A DNA stretch of 64,000 nucleotides from the NCBI GenBank assembly GCA_015068645.1, contig SVKD01000012.1:1-64000 (forward strand), given 5' to 3'. The notes beneath the pieces were generated by a model, which saw only the letters and a list, made by a program, of their open reading frames with translations, ran no database searches and had not been told where the DNA came from. This DNA comes from Oscillospiraceae bacterium. GTDB lineage: Bacteria; Bacillota; Clostridia; UMGS1840. Positions 7,212-15,617 of this stretch are shown in pieces (the first letter of the stretch is position 1; the number at the start of each line of letters is the position of its first letter). Position numbers and translations under genes: made by a program.

Positions 7212-9374
7212 ATTCTTTCCAGATAATGCCCCACGAATAGTTTTTCTCTGTATCTCTGAAAGAGAATAAATACTCATAATTTCATTATCAAGATCTTCAT
7301 ATAGACCACTAATGTTTTCGCTTGAATTCATTATGTGGTCTACTTTTTTTATAATACCACTCTGTTTTTCAGTACTTACCATGGGGATCGGTAACGATTC
7401 TATGTGTGATCTCAGCAACTTAACAGAATTGTATTTTTTGTTTAAAAAGAAAGCTGCTACACTAGAATTCAAAATTGCCAAAATGTACTTTATATCCATA
7501 CCTTCAATCTGTGGTATTAAGATGTTGCAACTGTTCAACGAAAGCGTTTGTTGATTATCATACATAAAAACAGGCACTTCAGCAATGAATCTATACAATA
7601 ACTTTTCTTTAGCTCGATACATTTCAGTTGACGCAACTTGCTGAAATTTTTCAGGCGCAAAATAAATATAGTTATCGGTTTCCTTCATAGCATATCTAAA
7701 AATATCACTACCTTTTAAAACAATTTCCATTCCTTCTGTTTTTTCATTTGTGATATACTCCTTATTGTTACCGGTGACAATTCCCAATGCAAACTTAGCG
7801 TTATTTGCAAGATATTTAGCGTTTTTTAATGAGCCAATCACTTGTAAACAATCGTATTCTTCATCGCTCATGTTAAAAGAGAACGATGTTGCATTTATAT
7901 CTCTGTTTTCATTAATAACGAATTCTTTATTATTCAGTTCAATTCTGCAACCTTTCGTTTCTCCGCAACAACCTTTCTGAATGCCTAAGATGATCGCAGG
8001 ACATTGCACTCCCGAAAAAGCATTCCCCAAGTAACTCACAAATTTAAACGCCGTGTTTTTTACAATAAGTTCTCTTGCCTGCTGATGTGAGTTTACACTT
8101 AAAATCGCTTCTGGCAATACGTATGCTAAGTACCCATTTTCTTCTATCATTGCCATTCCTTTTTCAATAAACAAATCGTATGACTCCATACCTTTGTTTT
8201 TAGCAGTAGTATAATTAGCAGTAAGATAAGCGGTTTCTTCTTTGCTAAAATCATATCCCCAAGGTGGATTGCCCAATACTACAGAGAACTTACGAGAGAA
8301 AGTATTGGAAAGGGTATCGCCACAAACAAATTGAGAATACAACTGCTCTCTAGTAATGCTGTTATCATGCAAAAACATATTGATTCGTGTAATTAGAATA
8401 CTAACTTCATCTATGTCTTGACCATAAAGATTCTCAATTCCCACACCTTTTTCAACAAGACCGATAAGGAAATTTCCCGTTCCACAGCAAGGATCACATA
8501 ATGTCTTGTTTTGAGTATTAACATAGTTTTTCAAATTGCAAATAAGCGTATTAACCGTTTTTTGGGGTGTGTAATATGCACCGGTTTGTTTACGATGACT
8601 TAAATCTCGAAGGGAAATGTAAACAAATCCCAAAGTATCTTCTAATGGAACTAACTGAACTTTACTATTCAAAGCGGTTTGAATATTTGCAATCGTAATT
8701 TTTGATACATCAATATTCCCAAGCAAGTCTTTAATCAAACTATTGAATACATCATTACTTGTAATATCACTTTTTCCTTCAAGTAACAAATAATCTGATA
8801 CAACTATCCCTCCGCTTTGTTGATATAATTGTATGGCAAAATTAGCGAGAATCACTCTCAATTCATCTTCTGTAATTTGGTCACAAGAATTCAAAATACT
8901 TTCAACAATTTCACGATTATGATTGTTTTTGATGTAATCTTTGTATAGGACTTTGCCACTTACACTTTTTTTGTTCCTTCGACTTTTCAAACGGTTATCT
9001 TTTCCGATTCTTATTTCTGAGATAAGTGCTTCTATATATTTCTTATCAAAAGTTTCGCTATCAGACTCAATCTTCAGTTTTCCGAGTCTAACCCAGTTTT
9101 TGACAGTTGCTGGAGAAATAGAAAGCAGCTCACAAACTTGAGCAATACTTAATTTTTCTTCTTCAATTTTATAAAGATCATCAAATAATGATAATTGATT
9201 TTCAGGCACAGTGCTTTTTATTCGTGCATCAGTAGGTTTTTGGGCATTGGTAGGAATTAACCATACACCACTCATTCTATTAGCGCCTTCAATACGTCCT
9301 TGTTCGCACAATATCTGAACTCTTCTTTTAGATATATTAAATTTTTCTGCAGCATCAGAAACCGATATATACAT
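7194..9374 (-). CDS. Adenine-specific DNA methyltransferase with two N-terminal helix-turn-helix motifs
   Basis: About 726 residues from the ATG at 9374, preceded by GAGGTG; the ATG at 9398 lacks a ribosome site and lies near the predicted transcript start. Residues 1-45 (MYISVSDAAEKFNISKRRV) and about 75-103 (LSIAQVCELLSISPATVKNWV) are two MerR/excisionase-type helix-turn-helix motifs. The catalytic part has motif I DPCCGTGNFLIG (about 290-300) and motif IV NPPW (about 370), typical of gamma-class N6-adenine methyltransferases, followed by a long target-recognition region with QTGAYYTP before motif I. It should protect host DNA from the facing nuclease genes. Its promoter is near-perfect, unlike that of the nuclease operon. 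Confidence 0.88.
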   Translation of the reverse strand: MYISVSDAAEKFNISKRRVQILCEQGRIEGANRMSGVWLIPTNAQKPTDARIKSTVPENQLSLFDDLYKIEEEKLSIAQVCELLSISPATVKNWVRLGKLKIESDSETFDKKYIEALISEIRIGKDNRLKSRRNKKSVSGKVLYKDYIKNNHNREIVESILNSCDQITEDELRVILANFAIQLYQQSGGIVVSDYLLLEGKSDITSNDVFNSLIKDLLGNIDVSKITIANIQTALNSKVQLVPLEDTLGFVYISLRDLSHRKQTGAYYTPQKTVNTLICNLKNYVNTQNKTLCDPCCGTGNFLIGLVEKGVGIENLYGQDIDEVSILITRINMFLHDNSITREQLYSQFVCGDTLSNTFSRKFSVVLGNPPWGYDFSKEETAYLTANYTTAKNKGMESYDLFIEKGMAMIEENGYLAYVLPEAILSVNSHQQARELIVKNTAFKFVSYLGNAFSGVQCPAIILGIQKGCCGETKGCRIELNNKEFVINENRDINATSFSFNMSDEEYDCLQVIGSLKNAKYLANNAKFALGIVTGNNKEYITNEKTEGMEIVLKGSDIFRYAMKETDNYIYFAPEKFQQVASTEMYRAKEKLLYRFIAEVPVFMYDNQQTLSLNSCNILIPQIEGMDIKYILAILNSSVAAFFLNKKYNSVKLLRSHIESLPIPMVSTEKQSGIIKKVDHIMNSSENISGLYEDLDNEIMSIYSLSEIQRKTIRGALSGKNLFFLK

Positions 9375-9409
9375 AATAGCACCTCGCACTTTGTTCATTT
9401 AATAAATTG

Positions 9410-9453
9410 ATTATACTCTTTTTCGCGAATAATGTCAATACATTAATGTCGAT
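9410..9453 (-). promoter_or_regulatory. Consensus promoter and direct-repeat operator candidate of the methyltransferase
   Basis: On the minus strand, TTGACA (9438-9433), a 17-bp spacer and TATAAT (9415-9410) form a perfect sigma-A consensus. On the plus strand, AATGTCAAT (9431-9439) and AATGTCGAT (9445-9453) are direct repeats 14 bp apart that cover the -35 box, a plausible operator, perhaps for the methyltransferase's own helix-turn-helix domains. Confidence 0.7.
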
Positions 9454-9480
9454 GGTTTTGGAATAATTTAGAGCAAAAAT

Positions 9481-9520
9481 AAAAGAACGGCTATTAGTAT
9501 CAAAATAACCGTTCTTTTTT
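9481..9520 (+). terminator. Intrinsic terminator-like hairpin at the right island border
   Basis: GAACGG...CCGTTC stem with T-run (and an A-rich 5' side, so usable in both directions). It resembles the hairpin at 5437-5476. Confidence 0.7.
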
Positions 9521-9939
9521 GGTGCGGATAAGAGGACGCAGTTGTGCTTCGCACACCTTCTCAGCTTAGCGACCCAAAGGCGATGCCTTTCGGTACCCGC
9601 CTGCGCCCCGGCTTCGCTAAAAACCATTCCCCGAATGGTTTTCTAACGCTTGCCGCCTTCTTAAGGTTCAAGTCCTCTATTTTATTATACGAAAAAAAGA
9701 AGCTATCCGAAATGGATAACTTCTTTTTTGGTGCGGATAAGAGGACACAGTTGTGCTTCGCACACCTTTTCAGCTTGGCGACCCAAAGGCGATGCCTTTC
9801 GGTACCCGCCTGCGCCCCGGCTTCGCTAAAAACCATTCCCCGAATGGTTTTTCTAACGATTGCCGCCTTCTTAAGGTTCAAGTCCTCTGTTTTATTATAC
9901 GAAAAAAAGAAGCTATCCGAAATGGATAACTTCTTTTTT
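9521..9939. repeat. Two tandem ~210-bp repeats derived from the tRNA-Leu 3' end
   Basis: Two units (9521-9729, 209 bp; 9730-9939, 210 bp), nearly identical, with the start of a third formed by the real tRNA gene. Each unit begins with the last ~17 bases of the tRNA-Leu gene (GGTGCGGATAAGAGGAC on plus). It then carries hairpins (GTTGTGCTTCGCACACC; AAAGGCGATGCCTTT; AAACCATTCCCCGAATGGTTT), an inverted T-arm piece AGGTTCAAGTCCTCT, and a terminator hairpin GAAGCTATCC/GGATAACTTC. No credible gene lies in 9399-9938; the frames there are read-through artefacts. Confidence 0.85.
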
Positions 9940-10025
9940 GGTGCGGATAAGAGGACTTGAACCTCCACCGAGTTGCCCCGACTAGCACCTGAAGCTAGCG
10001 CGTCTGCCGATTCCGCCATATCCGC
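9939..10025 (-). tRNA. tRNA-Leu (anticodon CAG)
   Basis: 87 bases with encoded CCA (9941-9939). The acceptor stem GCGGATA/TATCCGC, a D-arm, the anticodon stem CTAGC/GCTAG with loop TTCAGGT giving anticodon CAG, a long class-II variable arm and the T-loop GTTCAAG are all visible. It reads CTG leucine codons. The 3' end is the site from which the adjacent tandem repeats derive, and tRNA 3' ends are common integration targets. A terminator hairpin follows on the minus strand (9938-9900). Confidence 0.95.
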
Positions 10026-10114
10026 ACACCATATTGATGCTATTTTCTCAAACAGCTTTTATATTCTATCACACTTTTATTTTGTTGTCAATACTTTTTT
10101 TGAAGAAAATGGGG

Positions 10115-10765
10115 TTATTTTTTCGTCTTCTCCAATGTTTTGATGCCGTGCTTACAAATCTCGTTTAAGATGCAGATTTCGCAGGCAGGTTTCTGCGCTT
10201 TGCATACAGCTCTGCCGTGTGCCACCAGACGGTGACAGAAATCAAACTGAAATTCCGGGGGAATGAATTTTCTGAGTGCTGACTCAATTTTTACCGGGTC
10301 GGATTCTTTGGTTAAGCCCATGCGGTTTGCTAAACGTTTGGCGTGAGTATCAATTACAATCGCCGGTTTCCCAAAAATTTCCCCTAAAATTACGCTGGCG
10401 GTTTTTCTGCCAACTCCTGCTAATTTGGTCAATTCTTCCATGGTATCGGGAACTTGGGAGTTATGTTGTTCCACCAGAGCGATAGCACAGTTTCTGATAT
10501 TTTTTGCTTTATTTTTATAAAAGCCGGTGGATTGAATCATGTTAGCAATTTCATTTTCCGAAAGGGAAGCGAATGCTTCGGGGGTGTTATAGTTCGGAAA
10601 AATGGTTTTGGTGACGATATTCACTCTTGCATCGGTACACTGTGCCGATAAGATGGTAGCAACCAAAAGTTCAAAGGGAGTGGTGTAATCCAGGGTGCAA
10701 TGAGGGTTTTCGTAAAGAATATCCAGTTGTTCTTTTAGCTTAAAAAACAGTTCTTTTTTCGTCAT
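10115..10765 (-). CDS. nth: Endonuclease III (base-excision DNA glycosylase/AP lyase)
   Basis: 216 residues, normal length for Nth. It removes oxidised pyrimidines and cleaves AP sites. The helix-hairpin-helix with catalytic lysine is seen in LAGVGRKTAS, the catalytic aspartate in VIDTHAKRLANR, and the [4Fe-4S] cluster ligands as C-x6-C-x2-C-x5-C near the C terminus (CKAQKPACEICILNEIC). It lies 29 bases behind recF on the same strand, so the two repair genes are probably co-transcribed. Confidence 0.95.
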   Translation of the reverse strand: MTKKELFFKLKEQLDILYENPHCTLDYTTPFELLVATILSAQCTDARVNIVTKTIFPNYNTPEAFASLSENEIANMIQSTGFYKNKAKNIRNCAIALVEQHNSQVPDTMEELTKLAGVGRKTASVILGEIFGKPAIVIDTHAKRLANRMGLTKESDPVKIESALRKFIPPEFQFDFCHRLVAHGRAVCKAQKPACEICILNEICKHGIKTLEKTKK

Positions 10766-10794
10766 ATCCTTTGTAACCCCTCTTTCCTTTGTTT

Positions 10795-11910
10795 TTATTG
10801 TTCGGTGACCACAGAATTTTCTACTAAGAATGTTTTTGCACCCTCCACCTCAAATGCTTGGGCATCGGTGATGGTGATAATGGTCTGGCAGGGCTTGATG
10901 TAGGAAAATAAGCTTTTCTGCCGTGTTTTATCCAGCTCGGATAAGATGTCATCTAAAAGCAGGACAGGATAGGAACCTGTCAGCTCTTTGATAAACAACA
11001 GTTCTGATAATTTTAATGCTAAAATAATGGTTCTTTGTTGGCCTTGGGAAGCATAAATTTTAGCATTTTTATCATTTAAATAGAATTCAAGGTCATCTCT
11101 GTGAGGACCTACCCTTGTGGTGTGAAACAGGTGTTCTTCCTTTGCCACCTCAGAAAGCTTTTGATGAAACATTTCGCGGATAGCTGCTTTGTCTTCCACA
11201 AAGGTATCAAACAGTTCGCTTTCATAGCGGAGATTTAATTCTTCTGTTTCTCCCGCAATTTCCGCATAAATTTTCTTGGCGGTTTCCTTTAAGCGTTCCA
11301 CAAAAAGTGCACGGTAGATGATGACTTCCGTGCCAAATTCTACCAGTTTTTCGGTATAAACCTGCAGAAGTGTTTCATCGGGATGTTCTTCTTTTAAGAG
11401 CTTGTTACGGTTTCTTAAAATGGAATTGTAGTATTTTAGAATTTTGTAGTAACGGGGACGAATCTGACAAACGTCCGAGTCCAAGAACCGTCGCCGTTGC
11501 TCTTTGTCTCCCTTGATTAAATTCAAATCCTCGGGAGAAAAGAGTACAGAATGAAATTCCCCTAAAAAAGAGGCGTTGTCTGTTTTTACATCGTTTTTTG
11601 ACAGTTCCCGTTTTGCAGATTTAGAATTTTTTGATAAGCCGATTTTCATTTTTTCCACGCGGGACGTGGGGTGTTTCTGATAAGAAATCTGCATGTTTGC
11701 CACGTCGCATTCGGATAAAATCAGTTCTTTATCAGACACAAACCGATGAGATTTCAAAGTGGAAAAATAGTGAATTGCTTCCACAATATTGGTTTTTCCC
11801 TGAGCGTTTTTGCCGCAGAGAATATTGGTGGATGGGGAAAAGGAGAGATCTAAATAATTGTAGCTTCGAAATTGGCTTAATTTGATATTTTGAAGATATA
11901 TTTTGATCAC
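10795..11910 (-). CDS. recF: DNA replication/repair protein RecF
   Basis: 371 residues. It is an SMC-like ATPase that binds gapped DNA and helps load RecA with RecO and RecR. Walker A GKNAQGKTN is at about 33-41, the signature region is ASQGQQRT, and Walker B is VLLLDDILSELD near residue 325-335. It starts at GTG behind a GGAAAGGG ribosome site. RecF usually sits next to dnaA-dnaN; here it lies between hisA and nth, so it has been relocated. Confidence 0.95.
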   Translation of the reverse strand: MIKIYLQNIKLSQFRSYNYLDLSFSPSTNILCGKNAQGKTNIVEAIHYFSTLKSHRFVSDKELILSECDVANMQISYQKHPTSRVEKMKIGLSKNSKSAKRELSKNDVKTDNASFLGEFHSVLFSPEDLNLIKGDKEQRRRFLDSDVCQIRPRYYKILKYYNSILRNRNKLLKEEHPDETLLQVYTEKLVEFGTEVIIYRALFVERLKETAKKIYAEIAGETEELNLRYESELFDTFVEDKAAIREMFHQKLSEVAKEEHLFHTTRVGPHRDDLEFYLNDKNAKIYASQGQQRTIILALKLSELLFIKELTGSYPVLLLDDILSELDKTRQKSLFSYIKPCQTIITITDAQAFEVEGAKTFLVENSVVTEQ

Positions 11911-11940
11911 ACCCTTTCCAAACAGTAATCAAACTACTGT

Positions 11941-12651
11941 CTAAATATTTAAAATTGCTTCTTTTAAGTTCACGTTTCCTGTGTAGATTGCTTTGCCCAC
12001 GATGGCACCATCCACGCCGATTTCTTTTAAATGAACCAGATCCTCAAATGAGCTGACACCACCGGACGCAATCACGTTAATGGAAACGTGATTTTTCATC
12101 TGTTCCATTGCCTTTAAGTTGGGGCCTGATAACATGCCGTCGGTTGCAATGTCGGTGTAGATAATGGTGTCGGCACCCATAGCTTCTGCTTTTTTTGCAA
12201 GCTCCAACGCACTGATTTTACTGGTATCAATCCAGCCATCAATGGCAGCGTATCCGTCTTTGGCGTCAATGCCCACGGCAACGTGGTTGGGGAATGCCAG
12301 AGCGGTTTTTTCAATTTCTTTGGGAGCGGTCACGGCAGAAGTGCCGAAAATCACACGGCTAATACCGTTTTCTAAATATTCTTTTGCTGTTTCAAAACTT
12401 CTGATGCCGCCGCCGATTTCAATAAACAAACCTGTTTCTTTGGCGATTTCTAAAATAATGTCTTTGCAGTAGGGCTCTTTATAGCGTGCGCCGTCTAGGT
12501 CGACCAAGTGCAGATATTTTGTGCCTTCTTCCTGCCATTTTTTAGCGGCGTCCAAAGGTTTTTCAAAATATACGGTAGTGTCTTCATACACGCCTTTGCA
12601 AAGGCGGACACATTTGTTGTCTTTAATATCAATTGCGGGATAAATAATCAT
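11941..12651 (-). CDS. hisA: Phosphoribosylformimino-AICAR ribotide isomerase (HisA)
   Basis: 236 residues, a (beta/alpha)8 barrel that isomerises ProFAR to PRFAR in histidine biosynthesis. The N-terminal IYPAIDIKDNKCVRL carries the general-base Asp, EIGGGIRS is the first phosphate loop, YTDIATDGM holds the second catalytic Asp, and NVIASGGVSS is the second phosphate loop. The ATG overlaps the 3' end of the rluA-type gene by 23 bases. No other his gene is in the window, so it stands alone in an unrelated operon. Confidence 0.93.
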   Translation of the reverse strand: MIIYPAIDIKDNKCVRLCKGVYEDTTVYFEKPLDAAKKWQEEGTKYLHLVDLDGARYKEPYCKDIILEIAKETGLFIEIGGGIRSFETAKEYLENGISRVIFGTSAVTAPKEIEKTALAFPNHVAVGIDAKDGYAAIDGWIDTSKISALELAKKAEAMGADTIIYTDIATDGMLSGPNLKAMEQMKNHVSINVIASGGVSSFEDLVHLKEIGVDGAIVGKAIYTGNVNLKEAILNI

Positions 12652-13540
12652 CGTAAAAGTCCTCGTTTTCTATGGTTGATAAAATGGTTTCAAAATCGGA
12701 AGGGGAATGAATTTCCAACAATTTTCCTGTAATGGGATGAGGAAATTGTGCACAATGGGAGTGTAAGTACAGCCGTTTCGCAGAAATTCCGCCATACATG
12801 GTATCACCCACGATAGGATGTCCTATTTGGGATAAATGTACCCGGATCTGATGAGTTCTGCCTGTTAACAACTCCAGTTCCAGCAAAGAAAAATTTTCTT
12901 TGCTCATCAGCACGCGGTAGCAGGTATGGGCAGGTTTTCCGTCATCACGGCAGACCCGTTTTAAAGAGGTTTCCGATTCTCTTGCGATAGGAAAGGTGAT
13001 TTCACCAGACATTTTTTCGGGAACACCCGTTACCAATGCCAGATACAGTTTCCGAAAGGAACCGTTTTGCTTCTGATTGGACAGAATATGATGGGAAAGT
13101 CCGTGCTTTGCAACTACCAATACGCCGCTGGTGGTTTTATCCAGCCTGCTGACGGGACGAAAGGGCATCGGACAGCCATTATCCACATAATACTGTGTTA
13201 CAAAATTGCCCAAAGTTCCGTTTGCCGTTCCTAAGGCAGGGTGAGTGGCGATACCGTACGGTTTGACCACTGCCATAAGGTCACCGTCTTCGTAGAGGAT
13301 GGTAAAAATTCCTTGCTCGGGTTCGCAGGAAATCTCAGTTTCTTTGGGAAACAGAAGAGTTACCTCATCACCTGCCGATACAGGATGACGTGTTGTGACG
13401 GGTTTTCCGTTGATGAGTAGACAGCCCAAATACTTCAGCTTGGTGATAATCCGATGAGAAATTCCTTGTCCTTTTAAGAAATAGTCCAATCGATCGTGAT
13501 GAGATTGTGCCAAAAAGGAAAGTTTTTCTCTTAGTTCCAT
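12629..13540 (-). CDS. RluA-family 23S rRNA/tRNA pseudouridine synthase
   Basis: 303 residues from the ATG at 13540, chosen because it overlaps the stop codon of the upstream gene (ATGGAACTAA) and would be translationally coupled; a GTG seven codons upstream is possible. An N-terminal S4 RNA-binding domain (about 15-75) is followed by the catalytic domain with RPVSRLDKTTSGVLVVAK, whose Asp is the nucleophile, and the later LLTGRTHQIRVHL motif. It isomerises uridines in rRNA or tRNA. The exact target cannot be read from sequence. Confidence 0.9.
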   Translation of the reverse strand: MELREKLSFLAQSHHDRLDYFLKGQGISHRIITKLKYLGCLLINGKPVTTRHPVSAGDEVTLLFPKETEISCEPEQGIFTILYEDGDLMAVVKPYGIATHPALGTANGTLGNFVTQYYVDNGCPMPFRPVSRLDKTTSGVLVVAKHGLSHHILSNQKQNGSFRKLYLALVTGVPEKMSGEITFPIARESETSLKRVCRDDGKPAHTCYRVLMSKENFSLLELELLTGRTHQIRVHLSQIGHPIVGDTMYGGISAKRLYLHSHCAQFPHPITGKLLEIHSPSDFETILSTIENEDFYDDYLSRN

Positions 13541-14010
13541 TGCAGGTTCTGAACTTCGCACATGCAGTTTGCAAGCAAGGTTGCTGCACGGAACTGACCG
13601 CCTTCCACCAATTTCATCTTGCCGATCATCAGATTACCGGTTTCATGCCGGACAGCAGTTGATTTCACGGTGATAATCACATCAAAACGGTCTTCCAAAG
13701 GAACTTCGATGGCTTCACCGGTTAAGGTGTTCATGGGATCCGTTGCAGGAACAGACTGAACGTCTTCCACAGTGCCGATGATTTCATTTAAGTCATAATG
13801 ATAAATCGTGTCTCCTTTTTGAAAGGCGTTTGCGGTGACATCCCGCACAGATTCTATTTTCAATTCGTAGGTAACATCCACGGAGTTGGTTACAGTTTCC
13901 TTATTGAATAAAAATTTCATACCAATAGCGAATATCAGCACCAAAATCAATAAGATAACCAGAAAATCAAACAGGTTGATTTTGCCAAAAAGTTTTCCAT
14001 TCTTCATCAT
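13531..14010 (-). CDS. DUF4330-family membrane-anchored protein (first copy)
   Basis: 159 residues: a short basic N terminus (KNGKLFGKINLFD), one transmembrane helix (about 14-36), then an extracytoplasmic domain. The GKLFGKINLFDF start is the signature of the DUF4330 family. The start is ATG after AGGAGG. It lies directly behind a similar protein, in an operon with a glycosyltransferase, an O-antigen-ligase-like protein and a MurJ-type flippase, suggesting a role in export or assembly of a cell-surface polymer. The biochemical function is not known. Confidence 0.75.
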   Translation of the reverse strand: MMKNGKLFGKINLFDFLVILLILVLIFAIGMKFLFNKETVTNSVDVTYELKIESVRDVTANAFQKGDTIYHYDLNEIIGTVEDVQSVPATDPMNTLTGEAIEVPLEDRFDVIITVKSTAVRHETGNLMIGKMKLVEGGQFRAATLLANCMCEVQNLQWN

Positions 14011-14028
14011 AATAGCATACCTCCTGAT

Positions 14029-14508
14029 TTACTCTGCAATCTTGATATCGGTAACCGTACAGTTTACCAGATAGTCTTCGTTAATCAAAGGGATCATATA
14101 ACCGATTTTTAATTCGGTGTCTCCCACCATCACTGCCAGGTCGGATATGTCAGCCTCACATTCTGTCACGATATCCACAGTGTAAAGATCGTCTACCGGA
14201 GCCTGAATATATTTTTTGCTTTCATAATCTGCAACAGCTCTGGTGGAAGGACGTGGTTCGGAAAGAGACTTGATGGTTCCGAAGGATGTGTTTTTGATAT
14301 TATCCGAAATTTCGTCACCTTCTGCAATTTTTTTGAGGATGTGTTCTTCCACATCCTGAGCTTCGAAGGTAACTGTTACGTTTTTTTTGTTATTGCGGGT
14401 TACCGCAGGGTTGATTTTGGAGATACCGTAAAAGGCAACCACCCCGATGACCAGCAATATGATCAGTTCAATGACGTATTTCATCACATTATTTTTTTTC
14501 TTGTTCAT
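14029..14508 (-). CDS. DUF4330-like membrane-anchored protein (second copy)
   Basis: 159 residues with one transmembrane helix at about 10-29 and an outer domain. Its length and layout equal those of the next gene downstream, and both share elements such as a GTI(K/E) segment and a late G..L.IG.M(I/K) segment, so it is a diverged tandem paralogue. Its ATG overlaps the stop of the glycosyltransferase gene by four bases. Family assignment is weaker than for its neighbour. Confidence 0.6.
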   Translation of the reverse strand: MNKKKNNVMKYVIELIILLVIGVVAFYGISKINPAVTRNNKKNVTVTFEAQDVEEHILKKIAEGDEISDNIKNTSFGTIKSLSEPRPSTRAVADYESKKYIQAPVDDLYTVDIVTECEADISDLAVMVGDTELKIGYMIPLINEDYLVNCTVTDIKIAE

Positions 14509-15617
14509 TTCATCAAATCCTCATATACTTTCTCTGTATTTTTTGCCATCAGTTCCACGGTGAAACCCTTTTGATAGGTTTCTTTTGCGCCTTGCCCGTA
14601 TTTGGAAATAAGGGCAGGGTTTTCTTTCAGTTTTTGAATGGCATCTGCCAAGGCAGAAGAATCGTTAGTGGGGAAGACAATCCCGTTTATCCCGGTCTGA
14701 ACCAACTCGGGATTTCCGCCGTAATCGGTAGCGATGCAGGGAATTCCCAAAGAATATGCTTCCAAAATTGCAAGGCTGCAGGCTTCGGTGCCGTAGGAAC
14801 AGTTTAACAGCACGTCCGTGGCATACAGCAGATTGGAAACATCGGATAAGAATCCGGTGAAGATAATAGAGTCTTGTAATCCTTGTTTCGTTACCATATG
14901 TTTTAAGGCTTCTTCCTCCGGCCCTGTTCCGGCAATCAAAAATTTTAAGTTGGTGCGATCAGGAAGTTTGGAAACTGCTTCCACTAAATATTTGTGCCCT
15001 TTTACGGGATTTAATCTGGCGCTGATGGAAAAGACCAAATCGTTTTCTGATAAGCCAAACTGCTTTCTTGCGGCTTCCTTCTGTTCATGAGTGGGAGTAG
15101 GAATTGCTTCCACACCGTTGTATACTACGGTAATTTTTTTTGCAGGAACGCCTGTGTCTGTCTGATTTTTCTTTGCTGCTTCGCACACTGCAATGCTTTG
15201 GTTGCAGGTGAACGCCGTAATCATACGATTAACCATCTTGCCAATGGGCTTTGTGAAGAAACCGGTAGGTTCAAACACGCTGTGACGGGTATATACAATT
15301 TTTTTCACGTTGCTGCCACATTTTGCAGCCGCCACTCTGGCAGACATAGTGCCGTGTGCATGAACAATATCCGGGCATTCCTGTTTGAAAATGCGGTAGA
15401 GGTTTTTTACCCCTTCTTTGGAATAACTCACATCGGCAATGCCGTCACATTCCATTACGTTAAGGCCTGCTTTTTCGTAAAGAGGTTTCAGCTGGGACCC
15501 GGTGGGAACAACCGCTTTTACCTGAAAACGGTCTTTGTTATGATAGCGGAAGTATTCTACGATCCATTTTCCGGCACCACCAATGTTGGTATCGGAAATC
15601 ACCATTAACACTTTCAT
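14505..15617 (-). CDS. Family 4 glycosyltransferase
   Basis: 370 residues, GT-B fold. The N-terminal domain starts with VLMVISDTNIGGAGKWIVEYF, and the C-terminal nucleotide-sugar domain has ISARLNPVKGHKYLVEA and the E-x7-E motif (EACSLAILE) followed by GIPCIATDYGGNPELV. It would transfer a sugar to a growing glycan at the cytoplasmic membrane face. It overlaps the ligase-like gene upstream by four bases (ATGA). The donor and acceptor are unknown. Confidence 0.9.
   Translation of the reverse strand: MKVLMVISDTNIGGAGKWIVEYFRYHNKDRFQVKAVVPTGSQLKPLYEKAGLNVMECDGIADVSYSKEGVKNLYRIFKQECPDIVHAHGTMSARVAAAKCGSNVKKIVYTRHSVFEPTGFFTKPIGKMVNRMITAFTCNQSIAVCEAAKKNQTDTGVPAKKITVVYNGVEAIPTPTHEQKEAARKQFGLSENDLVFSISARLNPVKGHKYLVEAVSKLPDRTNLKFLIAGTGPEEEALKHMVTKQGLQDSIIFTGFLSDVSNLLYATDVLLNCSYGTEACSLAILEAYSLGIPCIATDYGGNPELVQTGINGIVFPTNDSSALADAIQKLKENPALISKYGQGAKETYQKGFTVELMAKNTEKVYEDLMK

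Noticed and set aside
9521-9939. CRISPR array
   Set aside because: Repeats are ~210 bp, adjacent without spacers, and no cas gene is present.
9561-10019. 152-residue frame beginning MAESADALASGASRG
   Set aside because: It reads through the tRNA-Leu gene and the tandem repeats; a common false call over tRNA-Leu. The reverse frame 9544-9960 and the frame 9355-9627 are repeat artefacts as well.
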